This document shows, piece after piece, positions 8,222-17,554 of a stretch of DNA of 64,000 bases. The DNA is from CAJQQK01 sp049116495 (GTDB taxonomy: Bacteria > Pseudomonadota > Alphaproteobacteria > Rhizobiales > Hyphomicrobiaceae). The stretch lies in NCBI GenBank assembly GCA_049116495.1, contig JAGDYV010000001.1, positions 1-64,000 of the forward strand. The letters are read 5' to 3'. The notes beneath the pieces are model-generated. The model made no database searches, was not told the DNA's origin, and saw only the letters and a list, made by a program, of their open reading frames with translations. The stretch's first letter is position 1. Each line of letters opens with the position of its first letter. Made by a program: the position numbers and the translations under genes.

Positions 8222-9925
8222 TCAAGCGATCAAGGCGACCTTGTTGGCTTCCTCAAGGTGAAACAATGCGCATATTTCAGCAGCAGGAACCGGTCGGCTA
8301 TATAGATACCCCTGCGCAAACTTGCATCCTTCCTGGCGAAGCAGCTGAAGCTGTTCTTCGGTTTCAATGCCCTCGGCTGTCGTTTTCATATCGAGCGCCT
8401 CGGCAAGTCCAAGTATCGCCTTGAATATGGCCATGCCGCCCCGTTCACTTGCAATACTGCCGATGAATGACCGATCAATCTTGATCTTGTCGAACGGATA
8501 CTTCTGCAAATAACTCAGGGAGGAATAGCCCGTTCCAAAGTCGTCCATTGCTAGGCTTGGGCCAAGTGATTTCAATTGATGCAAGGTATCGAGAATGCGG
8601 TCGTTGTCCTCCAACAATGTCGACTCGGTAATCTCCAACTCCAATCGCCCCGGCGACAAACCAGAATTCGACAAAGCCTCGGCAACAAGCAGTGGCAGTT
8701 TTTCATTGCGGAACTGTATCGGGGACAAATTTATCGCCACGTCGACGTAGTCAGGCCAATTCGCAGCGTCGGAACAGGCTTGATTCATGACCCATTCGCC
8801 AAGCTGCTCGATAAGACCCGTCTCCTCGGCGAGCTCAATGAAATCACCTGGGGGAATGAGCCCCTTGGTGGGGTGATGCCACCGGACAAGCGCCTCAACT
8901 GTTGCGATGCTATCGTTGAACACGTCATAGATGGGTTGATAGTGAAGTTGAAATTCACCCCTTGCCACCGCGTGCCGCAAATCCACTTCGAGTGCGCGGC
9001 GCGCCTTGAGCCGAGTATCCAGTTCAAGGTCGAACAAACAGGTGCTGCCTGGCTCTAGTTCCTTGGCACGATAAAGCGCAAGGTCGGCGTTTCCTAGCAG
9101 CTGCTCCTTCGACGAATCATCATCTGCTGCAAAAGAGATACCGATACTCGTATCAACTTGGACGCGAGATCCGTTCACGTTGAATGGTGAACTCAATGCA
9201 TGGTGTATCGCTTCTGCGAGGACTTCGGCATCTTCTGGCAGTTTATTCGCAACCTGAAGAACGGCGAATTCATCCCCTCCCATACGTGCAACGATATCGG
9301 AGGATGCTACGCATGCCATCAAGCGCTCGGCAACCATCTTCAACAACTCATCACCCGCCAAATGACCGAGTGTGTCGTTGACATTTTTGAAGCCGTTCAA
9401 ATCAAGAAGCAGAACGGCGGCTGCGCCATCCTGCCCGACCCGCTGCATGGCTAGATCCAAACGTTCATGGAACATGCGCCGATTGGGCAAGTTGGTGAGC
9501 ATGTCATGATAAGCGATATGCTCGAGCTGTTGCTTGTTCTTCTTTTGGATCCTTTGCACTTGCCCCATCAGCGAGTCGATTTTACTCAACAGGATATCAA
9601 AATCGATTGGCTTCGTTAGATAGTCATCAGCGCCAAGTCCCAAGCCATGAAGTGTATCCTGGCGATTGGAGAGCGCGGTCAGGAAAACAAACGGCATTTC
9701 CGCAAATTGAGGAAAGTTAGTCCGTATATTGACCAGCAAATCATGCCCGCTCATGCGGGGCATGCTTACATCGCTGATCACGATGTCAGGCCTGTGCTCC
9801 AAAATTTTCTCAAGGCCGTCCTGCCCATCGACAGCCTCTACGACATCATAGCCCTCATCTTGAAGTTCCTCCACAATTTGAAGACGAATCATAGGTTCGT
9901 CTTCGATACATAAGATTTTCACCAT
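8222..9925 (-). CDS. Response regulator with GGDEF and EAL domains (c-di-GMP turnover)
   Basis: Cytoplasmic 567-aa protein that could make and break cyclic di-GMP under phosphorelay control. The order is a receiver domain (1-120, phosphoacceptor Asp52 in IVISDVSMPRMSG), GGDEF (about 145-300, intact RMGGDEFAVL) and EAL (about 320-560, intact TVEALVRWHHP, EITES and DDFGTGYSSL). The residues where an inhibitory RxxD site would sit read ASSD, so product inhibition at that site is unlikely. Both catalytic motifs look intact, so the net activity cannot be predicted. It lies 87 bp downstream of the histidine kinase gene on the same strand, its probable partner. Confidence 0.93.
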   Translation of the reverse strand: MVKILCIEDEPMIRLQIVEELQDEGYDVVEAVDGQDGLEKILEHRPDIVISDVSMPRMSGHDLLVNIRTNFPQFAEMPFVFLTALSNRQDTLHGLGLGADDYLTKPIDFDILLSKIDSLMGQVQRIQKKNKQQLEHIAYHDMLTNLPNRRMFHERLDLAMQRVGQDGAAAVLLLDLNGFKNVNDTLGHLAGDELLKMVAERLMACVASSDIVARMGGDEFAVLQVANKLPEDAEVLAEAIHHALSSPFNVNGSRVQVDTSIGISFAADDDSSKEQLLGNADLALYRAKELEPGSTCLFDLELDTRLKARRALEVDLRHAVARGEFQLHYQPIYDVFNDSIATVEALVRWHHPTKGLIPPGDFIELAEETGLIEQLGEWVMNQACSDAANWPDYVDVAINLSPIQFRNEKLPLLVAEALSNSGLSPGRLELEITESTLLEDNDRILDTLHQLKSLGPSLAMDDFGTGYSSLSYLQKYPFDKIKIDRSFIGSIASERGGMAIFKAILGLAEALDMKTTAEGIETEEQLQLLRQEGCKFAQGYLYSRPVPAAEICALFHLEEANKVALIA

Positions 9926-10012
9926 GTCCCCGATTACTTACTATTTTTGAATAGAAGTATCCCTTACACGCTGCAAACAACTCCGGAATAAGCCATCATC
10001 ACAATGGCAGCA

Positions 10013-11761
10013 TCAAGCGGCTTTGCTGTCTTGGTCTTGAACCTGAATTGGCAGCGACACACGAAATGTCGAACCATGGCCTTCCTCGCTTTGCACGTCG
10101 ATCGTGCCGCCATGCATCTCAACAAACTCCTTGGAGATGCTGAGGCCAATCCCAGTTCCCCCGAACCCTTCTGCGGTTCGCGCCCTGAAGAACCGCTTGA
10201 ACATGTTTGGCAGTTCATCCTTGGGTATGCCAATTCCGTTGTCGGACACCCAGACCGTGGCCAAACCGTTTTCTGCGCTGGCGCCAACCTGAACGAGTCC
10301 AGCGTTCGGGGAGTATTTGATTGCATTCGACAACAGGTTCGTGAAAACCATATCGAGCAGATTCTGATCCGCGGAGATTTCGTCCGGCAAGGCTGCAATG
10401 TCTACGTCGATTTTGAATGCGGGAGCGATCTCCGCCTGACGATCGCAGACCTCTTGCACCAAACTCTTGACGTCGCAGGATGCCGGGTTGATCTCGATCT
10501 TTTCGGCATCAATTCGTGAACTGTGAAGTGTAAGATCAATAAGACTGATCAATCGCTTCACGGCTGAACGGACGGATTCCGACCGTCCTTCTATTTCTTC
10601 CGGCGTCAATTTGTGTTTGCGCCTGATCAAGCGCTGAGCGGCACCGTCAATAATCGTAAGCGGGGTGCGGAATTCGTGGCTCACAAGCGAAACGAACTTT
10701 TGCTGGAGGACATTGTATTCTTTCTCTTTATCAAGCGCCTCTTCCAGCCGAGCCGATTTTTCTTTCACCTCTGCCGTACGTTCTTCGACCAGCTCTTCCA
10801 GTTTTTGCCGGTGGCGGTTCAGCTCGATTTCGTTATGCACACGCTCCATGATAATGCCAGCAAGCCTCGACGCCGATTGAAGGTCAGCGAGTTCCGCATC
10901 GTTTGGCAGTGTCGGATAGTTATAATACATTCCGAACGCACCAAGAACCTTACCCGAAGAGTTCTTGATCGGTTCCGACCAACAGCACCGCATGCCGTGC
11001 GGCAGCGCCACATGCTTTATGTCAGCCCATTTGTGGTCCGTTTCAATGTTTTCAACCAGAACGCGCTTTCCCGTATAGGTCGCCGTGCCACACGAGCCGA
11101 TGTCCGGTCCGTTGACCAGTCCGTTGACGGCTTCGCAGTATTCCTGCGGCAGGCTCGGCGCGCCGCCATGCAAGAGCACGTTGCCGTGCAGTTCAAGCAT
11201 CGAGCAGCGTAGACCTGGATGCCGGGCCTCATACATCAAGGCAATCGCATCGTAAATGGTGGATGCCGGTTGCCCTGTCGCGATCATCTCCAGAATGCCG
11301 GCATATTTTTCGTCAAATACCTGGGCCTTTTTCCGTTCCGTAATGTCGACATGAGTACCAACCAGACGTACGGCTTTGTCGTCTTCTTTGCGTGTCTCCA
11401 AAAATGCTCGAGACAGGATGTGGACGTCATGGCCGTCCTTGTGGCGCATGCGCATTTCGGCTTCGAATGACGTCAGTCCACCAGCCACATAGTCCTGAAC
11501 TTTCTTTAGGATTCGGTCTTTGTCGTCCGGATGAACCAATTCGGACCAGGTGGACAAGTTGCTCTCAAGCTCGTCTTCTTCGTAACCCAGCATGCTTTTC
11601 CAGCGCGGCGAATAGTAGACCTCATCCGTTTCAAAGTTCCAGTCCCACAACCCATCATTGGCACCACGCATGGCCAACGAAAATCTCTCTTCGCTTTCGC
11701 GCAGAGCTCTTTCCATTTCTTTGCGTTGCGTCACTTCCTCAATGTTAAGTCGTGCGTTCAA
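10013..11761 (-). CDS. PAS-GAF sensor histidine kinase
   Basis: Cytoplasmic two-component kinase of 582 aa without obvious membrane segments. Domains: PAS/PAC (about 20-145, ending VGTHVDITERKK), GAF (about 160-310), a coiled coil (320-365), the dimerisation H-box with phosphoacceptor His in FVSLVSHEFRTPLTII, and HATPase with NLLSNAIKYSP, VSDNGIGIP and GTGIGLSIS. The frame has a stop a few codons upstream. The start is TTG 11761, preceded by GAGGAGAGAG, a good ribosome site. The first 20 residues resemble the tail of a preceding PAS domain, so an ancestor may have been longer. The GAF domain carries cysteines (RCCWSE, GSCGTATY) that might bind a cofactor. Probable partner: the REC-GGDEF-EAL protein. 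Confidence 0.92.
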   Translation of the reverse strand: MNARLNIEEVTQRKEMERALRESEERFSLAMRGANDGLWDWNFETDEVYYSPRWKSMLGYEEDELESNLSTWSELVHPDDKDRILKKVQDYVAGGLTSFEAEMRMRHKDGHDVHILSRAFLETRKEDDKAVRLVGTHVDITERKKAQVFDEKYAGILEMIATGQPASTIYDAIALMYEARHPGLRCSMLELHGNVLLHGGAPSLPQEYCEAVNGLVNGPDIGSCGTATYTGKRVLVENIETDHKWADIKHVALPHGMRCCWSEPIKNSSGKVLGAFGMYYNYPTLPNDAELADLQSASRLAGIIMERVHNEIELNRHRQKLEELVEERTAEVKEKSARLEEALDKEKEYNVLQQKFVSLVSHEFRTPLTIIDGAAQRLIRRKHKLTPEEIEGRSESVRSAVKRLISLIDLTLHSSRIDAEKIEINPASCDVKSLVQEVCDRQAEIAPAFKIDVDIAALPDEISADQNLLDMVFTNLLSNAIKYSPNAGLVQVGASAENGLATVWVSDNGIGIPKDELPNMFKRFFRARTAEGFGGTGIGLSISKEFVEMHGGTIDVQSEEGHGSTFRVSLPIQVQDQDSKAA

Positions 11762-12040
11762 CAGCTCTCTCCTCGATATTCAGCGGCCATGTAAGAGGGT
11801 TGGTAGCGGCGACGCGCCCCTTGACCCAAGTGCGTCAGACCCGAGAGGCGCCTGGCCTCTAGGGTTTGAAGTTGCTCAATCATTGAGAAGCAGTGGAGCT
11901 GGCGTTCATCGCAGCCGCAGAAGAAGGGCAGTGCCATTGGAGGCAATCCGACTTCCAGACCGTCCGGTGGAAAATGACGGTCAAGTTCGCATGATAGGTT
12001 TGAGAGGTTTCGATATATCGAAAACAGAAGCGCTGTTTAT
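11762..12040. other. Gene-free stretch with a 16-bp perfect palindrome
   Basis: No credible coding sequence is seen on either strand. TTTCGATATATCGAAA at 12008-12023 is a perfect palindrome about 250 bp upstream of the kinase start. It could be an operator or a leftover of the mobile element whose transposase remnant lies next to it. Confidence 0.35.
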
Positions 12041-12230
12041 CTTAAATTTCCCGCGCCTTCATTAAGCTTTCGCTTACCTTGGGCTGACTTCTTTTCGAGA
12101 AGATTGATCGCGCATGTCGTCTCGTGGACCTGGCCGGCGGTGATGATCAGTTTGGTCGGACGGTCTTTTTCGTCGCCACGCGCGTGGATCTTGATGGCTA
12201 GGCCGCGATGGCTTCTTCCTCAGCTCGGGG
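12041..12230 (-). pseudogene. IS5-type transposase remnant
   Basis: Read on the minus strand, one frame encodes GRSHRGLAIKIHARGDEKD followed by RPTKLIITAGQVHETTCA and then about 25 further residues to a stop. This matches the catalytic-core segment of IS5/IS427-type DDE transposases (the usual pattern is G-R-S-R-G-G-L-T-T-K-I-H ... T-A-G-Q-V-H). Only about 60 codons remain, with a stop just upstream, so the element is dead. The sequence 12231-12443 up to the TauE gene shows nothing recognisable. Confidence 0.7.
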
Positions 12231-12443
12231 TTAAAAGTGAACGTGGAAGGCCTTGCACGGTCACGACAACAAGTCTTCTATCTGCCGACGTAACATACGA
12301 GGATTGAGCTTTCCCGGCTCCGGTCCTATCCGGAATTGCGCCGCCGAATACTTTTCGTTTTCTGCGGCTGCAGCGGCGATCGTTTGGCGGCATCATGAGG
12401 CGACATGGCTGGACTAAAACCAATCCAATTTGGACTTCGCTGC

Positions 12444-13232
12444 TCAGTTCAGTGATGCAATTCCTTTCCAAATCAGCGCCGCCGCCGCAATAATCAAAAG
12501 CCAGCGGAAGAGGCCAAAATACCGCTCGGAAGATAACCTCCCGGTCAGCTTTCTTCCAGCCCAAACGCCGGCGAAGACGGCGGGCATCACAAGCAACGCC
12601 TCGACCGTTAGTTTGATCGTGATCAGGCCAGCGACAAGCACAATCACTGCGCGCCACAAGTTCATAAACCCCGAAATGACAATGTTGGTGGCCCGGAATT
12701 CGCGAGGAGTCGGTGCGGCCCAGCGAATGTAGAAGGATAGGAAATAGTTCGATCCCGCGCCGGCGATGCCAGAAATGAGCCCTGCTAGGGTCGCCAGCGA
12801 AAAGGCAATTGCGACCCCATCCAGACGCACCCTAGATGCCAGACGCTCGGCCAGTCGTCCCATGTCGGTCAACACGGCAGCGCTGAGCACGAGCCCCAAC
12901 ACGATCGTTAGCCAGGCCGTGCTGAGCGAGACAAATATCCAGACGCCAACGATAACGGAAACAGTCGTTCCAGCCAGAATCGGCTTTGCGACTTTCCAAT
13001 TGGCCTCGCGGAAACCTTGTGGCAAGAGCTGAACTTGGGCGAAGACCGACGTCAGCAGTGCGAGCAATACCGCGTCATGCGGCGGCAGAATCCAGGCGCT
13101 ACCCAGGACTGCCGGCATGGCGGAACCAAAGCCCACGATGCCCCGTATGAAAAAGGCAATGAAATAGATCGCGAACAAGGCAGCAATTGAAAGGCCGTCG
13201 ATATTCGCAAATGGAATCAAGTTGAACGTCAT
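12444..13232 (-). CDS. TauE/SafE (TSUP) family membrane transporter
   Basis: Inner-membrane protein of 262 aa with seven to eight hydrophobic segments. It carries the TSUP pattern near the N-terminus (FFIRGIVGFGSAMPAVLGSAWI) and its repeat in the second half (LAGLISGIAGAGSNYFLSFYIRW). Characterised relatives export sulfite, sulfoacetate or other small organosulfur anions. It stands alone between an IS remnant and an empty stretch, so its substrate is open. Confidence 0.87.
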   Translation of the reverse strand: MTFNLIPFANIDGLSIAALFAIYFIAFFIRGIVGFGSAMPAVLGSAWILPPHDAVLLALLTSVFAQVQLLPQGFREANWKVAKPILAGTTVSVIVGVWIFVSLSTAWLTIVLGLVLSAAVLTDMGRLAERLASRVRLDGVAIAFSLATLAGLISGIAGAGSNYFLSFYIRWAAPTPREFRATNIVISGFMNLWRAVIVLVAGLITIKLTVEALLVMPAVFAGVWAGRKLTGRLSSERYFGLFRWLLIIAAAALIWKGIASLN

Positions 13233-13616
13233 ACACAGGCACTAGACGTTTAGGTATCCTAGCGCAAACAAGCGTGGGTCGCTCTTTACACCGCGGCAAT
13301 GTTCCCGAGTAGAGCAATCATCATCACTGTGTATTTCCGGTTATGCCTCAGCCTCGAGCATGATGCCTTCGCATTGAGATGATCGGGGGCGAGACAATTC
13401 CAGGAATTCCTCAGACGTGAGGTGCCCCCAACCAAGCGCGCTGAGGGGCAAAGGCGTCGATCTGCCGTCTATGCCAGATGGTTCGCCATCCTCCCAGTTG
13501 GCTGCCGTTCGCCGCGCCGCCGTGCTTCTTCGACAAGGGCCAATTGCTGAAACGAACATGTTCAGCAATAGTACGATTCCATAGGCATTTCTGATGACCT
13601 TGGCGGAGGAGTTTTT
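13233..13616. other. Gene-free stretch between divergent tauE-like and sterol desaturase genes
   Basis: About 380 bp without a convincing gene on either strand. It must hold the promoters of the two divergent genes. The ribosome site GGCGGAGGAG (13601-13610) belongs to the downstream gene. Confidence 0.4.
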
Positions 13617-14621
13617 ATGGCCGAGAAGAGTGCGAATGATCGCGACGCAAAGGGAAATTGGCGCCCGTTTGAACGCATCAAGATTCCGCCGATATATGCT
13701 TGGCCGCCGCGCCCACTGGTCATCACGAAGTGGTTCATCGGCTTTCCAGGATACCTATGGCCGCTGAATGCACTGGTGCTCATCATAACGGTTGTCACAT
13801 GGTTTGTGCTGACACCTGATCTGGCCCAGATGAAGACACTTGAGCTTTGGTGGATCGGTTGGCTGCTGGTGCGCAACCTGGCCCTGACGGCCATGTTCTT
13901 CGGTGGCCTCCACCTCTACTTGTACAACTTCAAACAACAGAGCGATAAACTCCAGTTCTCGAACAAGCCTTTTGCGACGAACAACCAACGCTTCATTTTT
14001 GGTGATCAGGTTCGTGACAATATTTTTCGGACTCTGGCTTACGCCGTGCCCATCATTACGGCCTACGAGGCGGCGACCTATTGGCTGTTCGCCAACGGGT
14101 TTCTCGGTTTCTTGCCGTTTGCAGACAATTCGATCGGCTTTGGCGTTTGGTTTGTTGTGCTCTTGCTCATCATGCCTGTTATTCACTCGACACACTTCTA
14201 TTTCACGCATCGTATGCTGCATTGGCGCCCCCTCTACAGGGCCGTGCACCGCATTCATCATTACAACATTGAAGTCGGCCCCTTCTCGGGTCTCGCGATG
14301 CATCCGGTTGAGTTGGCCATCTATTTCTCGACGGTTTGTGTGCAATGGATACTGGCGTTGCATCCTCTAAATGCGCTCTACCAACTTCAATTTGCGATCT
14401 TCAACGCTGCCATGAGCCATACAGGGTACGAAAAAATCCTGCTCACAGATGACGTTGGCGTCGAGAGCAACAGTTACTTTCACTACCTTCACCACGTGTA
14501 TTTCGAGTGCAACTACGGCGGAACAATCGCGCCAATGGATCAGTTGTTCGGCACGTTCCATGACGGCTCACTAGAGGCACAGGAACGGATGCAGCAACGC
14601 ATGCGTGATCGCTTGACCTGA
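13617..14621 (+). CDS. Sterol desaturase / fatty acid hydroxylase superfamily protein
   Basis: Membrane-bound di-iron oxygenase of 334 aa. Histidine clusters that would bind the two irons are visible as HFYFTHRMLH, HRIHH and HYLHH, between about residues 190 and 300, set among four to five hydrophobic segments (44-64, 82-102, 140-160, 175-195, 235-255). The family hydroxylates or desaturates lipids, sterols or carotenoids. The start at ATG 13617 follows GGAGGAG. It stands alone, so the lipid substrate cannot be inferred. Confidence 0.88.
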   Translation: MAEKSANDRDAKGNWRPFERIKIPPIYAWPPRPLVITKWFIGFPGYLWPLNALVLIITVVTWFVLTPDLAQMKTLELWWIGWLLVRNLALTAMFFGGLHLYLYNFKQQSDKLQFSNKPFATNNQRFIFGDQVRDNIFRTLAYAVPIITAYEAATYWLFANGFLGFLPFADNSIGFGVWFVVLLLIMPVIHSTHFYFTHRMLHWRPLYRAVHRIHHYNIEVGPFSGLAMHPVELAIYFSTVCVQWILALHPLNALYQLQFAIFNAAMSHTGYEKILLTDDVGVESNSYFHYLHHVYFECNYGGTIAPMDQLFGTFHDGSLEAQERMQQRMRDRLT

Positions 14622-14976
14622 TAAGAACCGACAGCCGCGCCGGCCGCCAGAAATACGAGCGACGAGGTCTTGCTAGCTAGAAGCAGCGGTTTCGCCGCCA
14701 GCATTGTCGCGACCACGCAAGCCTCAGATAGCCGGTCGTCGTATCACAGATGAACCGGGCGCACAGGCGCTTTTGATCTCTCCTGCAACAGCCGGTCGAC
14801 AACGCACCTTCGGCTTGATGGGCCATTGCGTATTCTACGTAAAGTGTGAGGCCCGTCACAGGCAGCCACAATTGTTCAAACCATTACTCCGCGCCTTCGA
14901 CGGCATCACGATTGGCGTGATCCGCGAATGACCATCGGTCGTGCAATCGATCGTTTGTAACCACAGGAGAAATGAA
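14622..14976. other. Gene-free stretch upstream of the histone-like gene
   Basis: About 355 bp without a supported gene. It should contain the promoter of the downstream gene; I see no clear promoter consensus. The ribosome site AGGAGAAA lies at its right end (14965-14972). Confidence 0.35.
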
Positions 14977-15966
14977 ATGAACAAGCAATTGGTATTAGCA
15001 GCTGTTGCCGGATTTGCATTCGCAATCGGTACGGTTGGTGTGCCGACCAACCACGCAGGTATCTTCGCAACACATGAAGCGCAGGCCTGGAACCCGGTTA
15101 AGTCGGTAAAGAAGGCCGCCAAAAAAGTTGGTGGTGCAGTCAAGAAAGGCGCCAAGGCTGTCGGTGGTGCCGCCAAGAAAGTCGGCAAAACGGCTGGCCG
15201 AGGGGCCAAGGCAGTTGCCAAAGGCGCCGGCAAGGTGGCCAAGGGTGCAGCCGTTGTCGGTTGCCGGGCCGCCAACCCGACGGCGCGTGCCGGGGCGTGC
15301 AAAAAAGCTGTCAACAATGCCATTCGTGCCGGCAAGAACGTCGGTCGTGCGGCAGCGAATGCAGCAAAGCGAGCCGGCAAAGGCGCGGTCGGCGCTGCCA
15401 AGGCCGTTGGACGCAAAGCCGTCAACGGTGCCAAGACAGTTGGCAGGGCTGCCAAGCAGGCGGGCAAACTCGGTGCGCGAAAAATTGCCCGCGGTGCCCG
15501 CATTGTGAAGAAGGTCGGCAAGGCCATCTTGGAAGACCGTGTTCGCGTCGGCTTGCCTTCATCGCGCAATGGCGTGCGACGTGTGCGCCGGGGCCGGCCA
15601 ACGCGCCAGACCGCGCGGCGGGTTCCACCGCGCCGCAAACCGGCACGTGCCGTGCCGCCGCCGCGGCGCCCGGTACAGAAACCGAGGCCGATCACGTCGC
15701 ACGACGTCAAGCCATCGAAGCCGTTCTGCAATTCGAAATTCAGGAATTGCAGTGGCCGGCATCACGGCAAGCGGCGTCCTATTGCGCGCGACAAGTCGGT
15801 CTGGGGCCGGCCTGTGGGTCTTCGCAAGAACCGTCGTGGCGTCCGGCGGTCTGATCGTCGCCGCAACGTGACGCGACACGTGCGTGGACGCTTCGCCAAG
15901 CAGCTTCGTCGCAATGATCGCCGCCGCAACGATCGCGGGACAAGTCGTCGGAACATCCGGCGCTAG
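14977..15966 (+). CDS. Secreted, extremely basic histone H1-like protein
   Basis: 329 aa. Residues 1-34 form a signal peptide (MNKQLVLAAVAGFAFAIG, cleavage probably after HEAQA). Residues 35-200 are Lys/Ala/Gly-rich with degenerate KKVGGAVKKGAKAVGG-like repeats, resembling the C-terminal tail of histone H1. Residues 200-329 are Arg/Pro-rich. Two cysteine pairs occur (CRAANPTARAGAC and CNSKFRNC), suggesting disulfides outside the cytoplasm. The strong Shine-Dalgarno AGGAGAAA and the signal peptide select ATG 14977 over the in-frame upstream ATG 14941. A perfect terminator-like hairpin follows at 15988. A periplasmic or extracellular polycation could bind DNA, lipopolysaccharide or other acidic polymers; no specific function is established. 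Confidence 0.75.
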   Translation: MNKQLVLAAVAGFAFAIGTVGVPTNHAGIFATHEAQAWNPVKSVKKAAKKVGGAVKKGAKAVGGAAKKVGKTAGRGAKAVAKGAGKVAKGAAVVGCRAANPTARAGACKKAVNNAIRAGKNVGRAAANAAKRAGKGAVGAAKAVGRKAVNGAKTVGRAAKQAGKLGARKIARGARIVKKVGKAILEDRVRVGLPSSRNGVRRVRRGRPTRQTARRVPPRRKPARAVPPPRRPVQKPRPITSHDVKPSKPFCNSKFRNCSGRHHGKRRPIARDKSVWGRPVGLRKNRRGVRRSDRRRNVTRHVRGRFAKQLRRNDRRRNDRGTSRRNIRR

Positions 15967-15987
15967 CCGATTGCGGTGAAACAGGCA

Positions 15988-16021
15988 GATCGGGCGCGAT
16001 TGAAAACATTCGCGCCCGATC
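15988..16021 (+). terminator. Strong hairpin after the histone-like gene
   Basis: Perfect 12-bp stem GATCGGGCGCGA (15988-15999) and TCGCGCCCGATC (16010-16021) with a 10-base loop, 22 bp behind the stop codon. No T-run follows, so it may act as a weak terminator or as a 3' mRNA-stabilising structure. Confidence 0.65.
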
Positions 16022-16119
16022 GAACCAATAATCCAAGCCATCGATCGATCATCAGAATGTACCGCCCCATCAAAACGATCGGTCAGATCAACTCAACATT
16101 CTACATAGGAACTGAACCA

Positions 16120-17070
16120 ATGAACGCCGAATATAGAAACCGCCTCCCGCAACTCACCGGCAAACCGTTCTTAACGGATGGCGGGTTGGAAACCACGCTC
16201 GTATTTCACGATGGATTCGATTTGCCCTTGTTTGCAGCATTTCCGTTGCTGAGGGATGCCAGAGGCAAAGCCGCGCTCGATCGCTACATGCGCCGCTATG
16301 CAGAAATCGCCATCAGCCATGGCAAGGGGCTGGTGCTGGATACGCCGACGTGGCGGGCAAGTTCGCGTTGGGCTGCCGAACTCGGCTATTCCCAAGAGGC
16401 GCTGAAGGATGTCCACCGTGATGCCGTCTCAGCGCTGATGGAATTGCGCAAAGAGCTACAAACATTGGCAACGCCAATGGTGATCAACGGCGCAATCGGT
16501 CCGCAAGATGATGGCTACAACCCTGAGACGTTCATGAGCGCTGACGCCGCGGCCGACTATCACGGACCACAGATTGAGTGGTTTTCGGAATTTGGTGCCG
16601 ACATGGTCTCAGCCATCACGATGACCTATGTCGAGGAGGCTCAAGGTATTGCGCGTGCGGCTAAAGCCGCCGGCATGCCCTGTGTCGTTTCGTTCACGGT
16701 TGAGACGGATGGCCGGCTGCCTTCCGGCGATAGCCTGCGCTCCGCGATTGAAGCCGTTGACCGGGACACCGACGGCTCGCCTGCTTACTTCATGATCAAC
16801 TGCGCACACCCTGATCACTTCGCCTCGGTTGTGAATGAGCCAGGCGAATGGCGTCAGAGGATCATGGGGCTACGAGCCAATGCATCACGCATGAGCCATG
16901 AAGAGTTGGATAACGCTGACGAGTTGGACGAAGGAAATCCTTCCGAACTCGGGCAGCAATATCGGGCACTCCGTGACGCGCTTCCCAACTTGGCCGTGCT
17001 CGGCGGTTGCTGCGGAACGGATCACCGCCATGTCGAGGCTATTAGCCGGAACGGCATGCAGCACGCGTAA
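16120..17070 (+). CDS. Homocysteine S-methyltransferase family protein
   Basis: Zinc-dependent methyltransferase barrel of 316 aa. The zinc-site cysteines are seen as one Cys in FMINCAHPDHF (about residue 227) and the pair in VLGGCCGTDHRHV near the C-terminus. The N-terminal FLTDGGLETTLVFHDG is typical of the family. It would transfer a methyl group from a thioether or betaine-like donor to homocysteine. The frame is open upstream to 15976, but AGGAACTGAACC before ATG 16120 and the family start support the shorter version. Confidence 0.88.
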   Translation: MNAEYRNRLPQLTGKPFLTDGGLETTLVFHDGFDLPLFAAFPLLRDARGKAALDRYMRRYAEIAISHGKGLVLDTPTWRASSRWAAELGYSQEALKDVHRDAVSALMELRKELQTLATPMVINGAIGPQDDGYNPETFMSADAAADYHGPQIEWFSEFGADMVSAITMTYVEEAQGIARAAKAAGMPCVVSFTVETDGRLPSGDSLRSAIEAVDRDTDGSPAYFMINCAHPDHFASVVNEPGEWRQRIMGLRANASRMSHEELDNADELDEGNPSELGQQYRALRDALPNLAVLGGCCGTDHRHVEAISRNGMQHA

Positions 17071-17248
17071 AGACCACAGGCCTTCACAACATCGGTATTG
17101 GCGGAGGTAAAGCCGGCAATGCCATCACAGCTGCCAATACACATGGAAGTCAAACAATTGAAACATTTGAGATGACCTGCGGACGTCAAATTGAAATACG
17201 CCGCAAGCATTCTCGCACCATCGAAACAAACCACAAGGAAACGAGACA

Positions 17249-17482
17249 ATGACGAGCAAAGCAATCGACACCAGCCGCCAGGACATGGCGGAAGCATACG
17301 CCCCACAATCCATCTTGAGCTCGGTACGGGGTGCTTGGACGTTTATGCGCAGGCATGCCGCACGAAAGCGTGCTGAACGTGATCTGCGGCAGATGAATCC
17401 ACGAATGCTGAAAGACATAGGCATTGATCGCAGCGAGATCATGTCCGTCGTCTATACGGGCAAGCGTGATCGAAGGTCATAA
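17249..17482 (+). CDS. DUF1127 domain protein
   Basis: Small basic protein of 77 aa. The conserved C-terminal DUF1127 motif reads RDLRQMNPRMLKDIGIDRSEI (residues about 45-65). Members in alphaproteobacteria are small regulators linked to RNA turnover or to phosphate and C1 metabolism. An AGGAAACGAGACA ribosome site lies upstream of ATG 17249, and a strong hairpin follows the gene at 17523, so it is probably transcribed alone. Confidence 0.85.
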   Translation: MTSKAIDTSRQDMAEAYAPQSILSSVRGAWTFMRRHAARKRAERDLRQMNPRMLKDIGIDRSEIMSVVYTGKRDRRS

Positions 17483-17522
17483 GATGGCAGCCCCTGATGA
17501 CATGTCCGGACTGTCACAGAAT

Positions 17523-17554
17523 TTGGCGCCCGGACTATTTGATCCGGGCGCCAA
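17523..17554 (+). terminator. Hairpin downstream of the DUF1127 gene
   Basis: Perfect 12-bp inverted repeat TTGGCGCCCGGA (17523-17534) and TCCGGGCGCCAA (17543-17554) with an 8-base loop, 40 bp behind the stop. There is no T-run. The remainder of 17483-17913 has one open frame from 17484 that reads straight through this hairpin; I do not regard it as a gene. Confidence 0.6.

Noticed and set aside
10004..10519. Plus-strand frame of 171 codons opposite the histidine kinase
   Set aside because: Shadow of the kinase gene; the minus-strand product has complete HATPase motifs.
13341..13568. Minus-strand 75-codon frame
   Set aside because: No family features, no ribosome site; unusual composition suggests chance.
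14856..15731. Long minus-strand open frame opposite the histone-like gene
   Set aside because: It mirrors the Lys/Ala-rich repeat sequence; composition is an artefact of the low-complexity plus-strand gene, which has a signal peptide, ribosome site and 3' hairpin.
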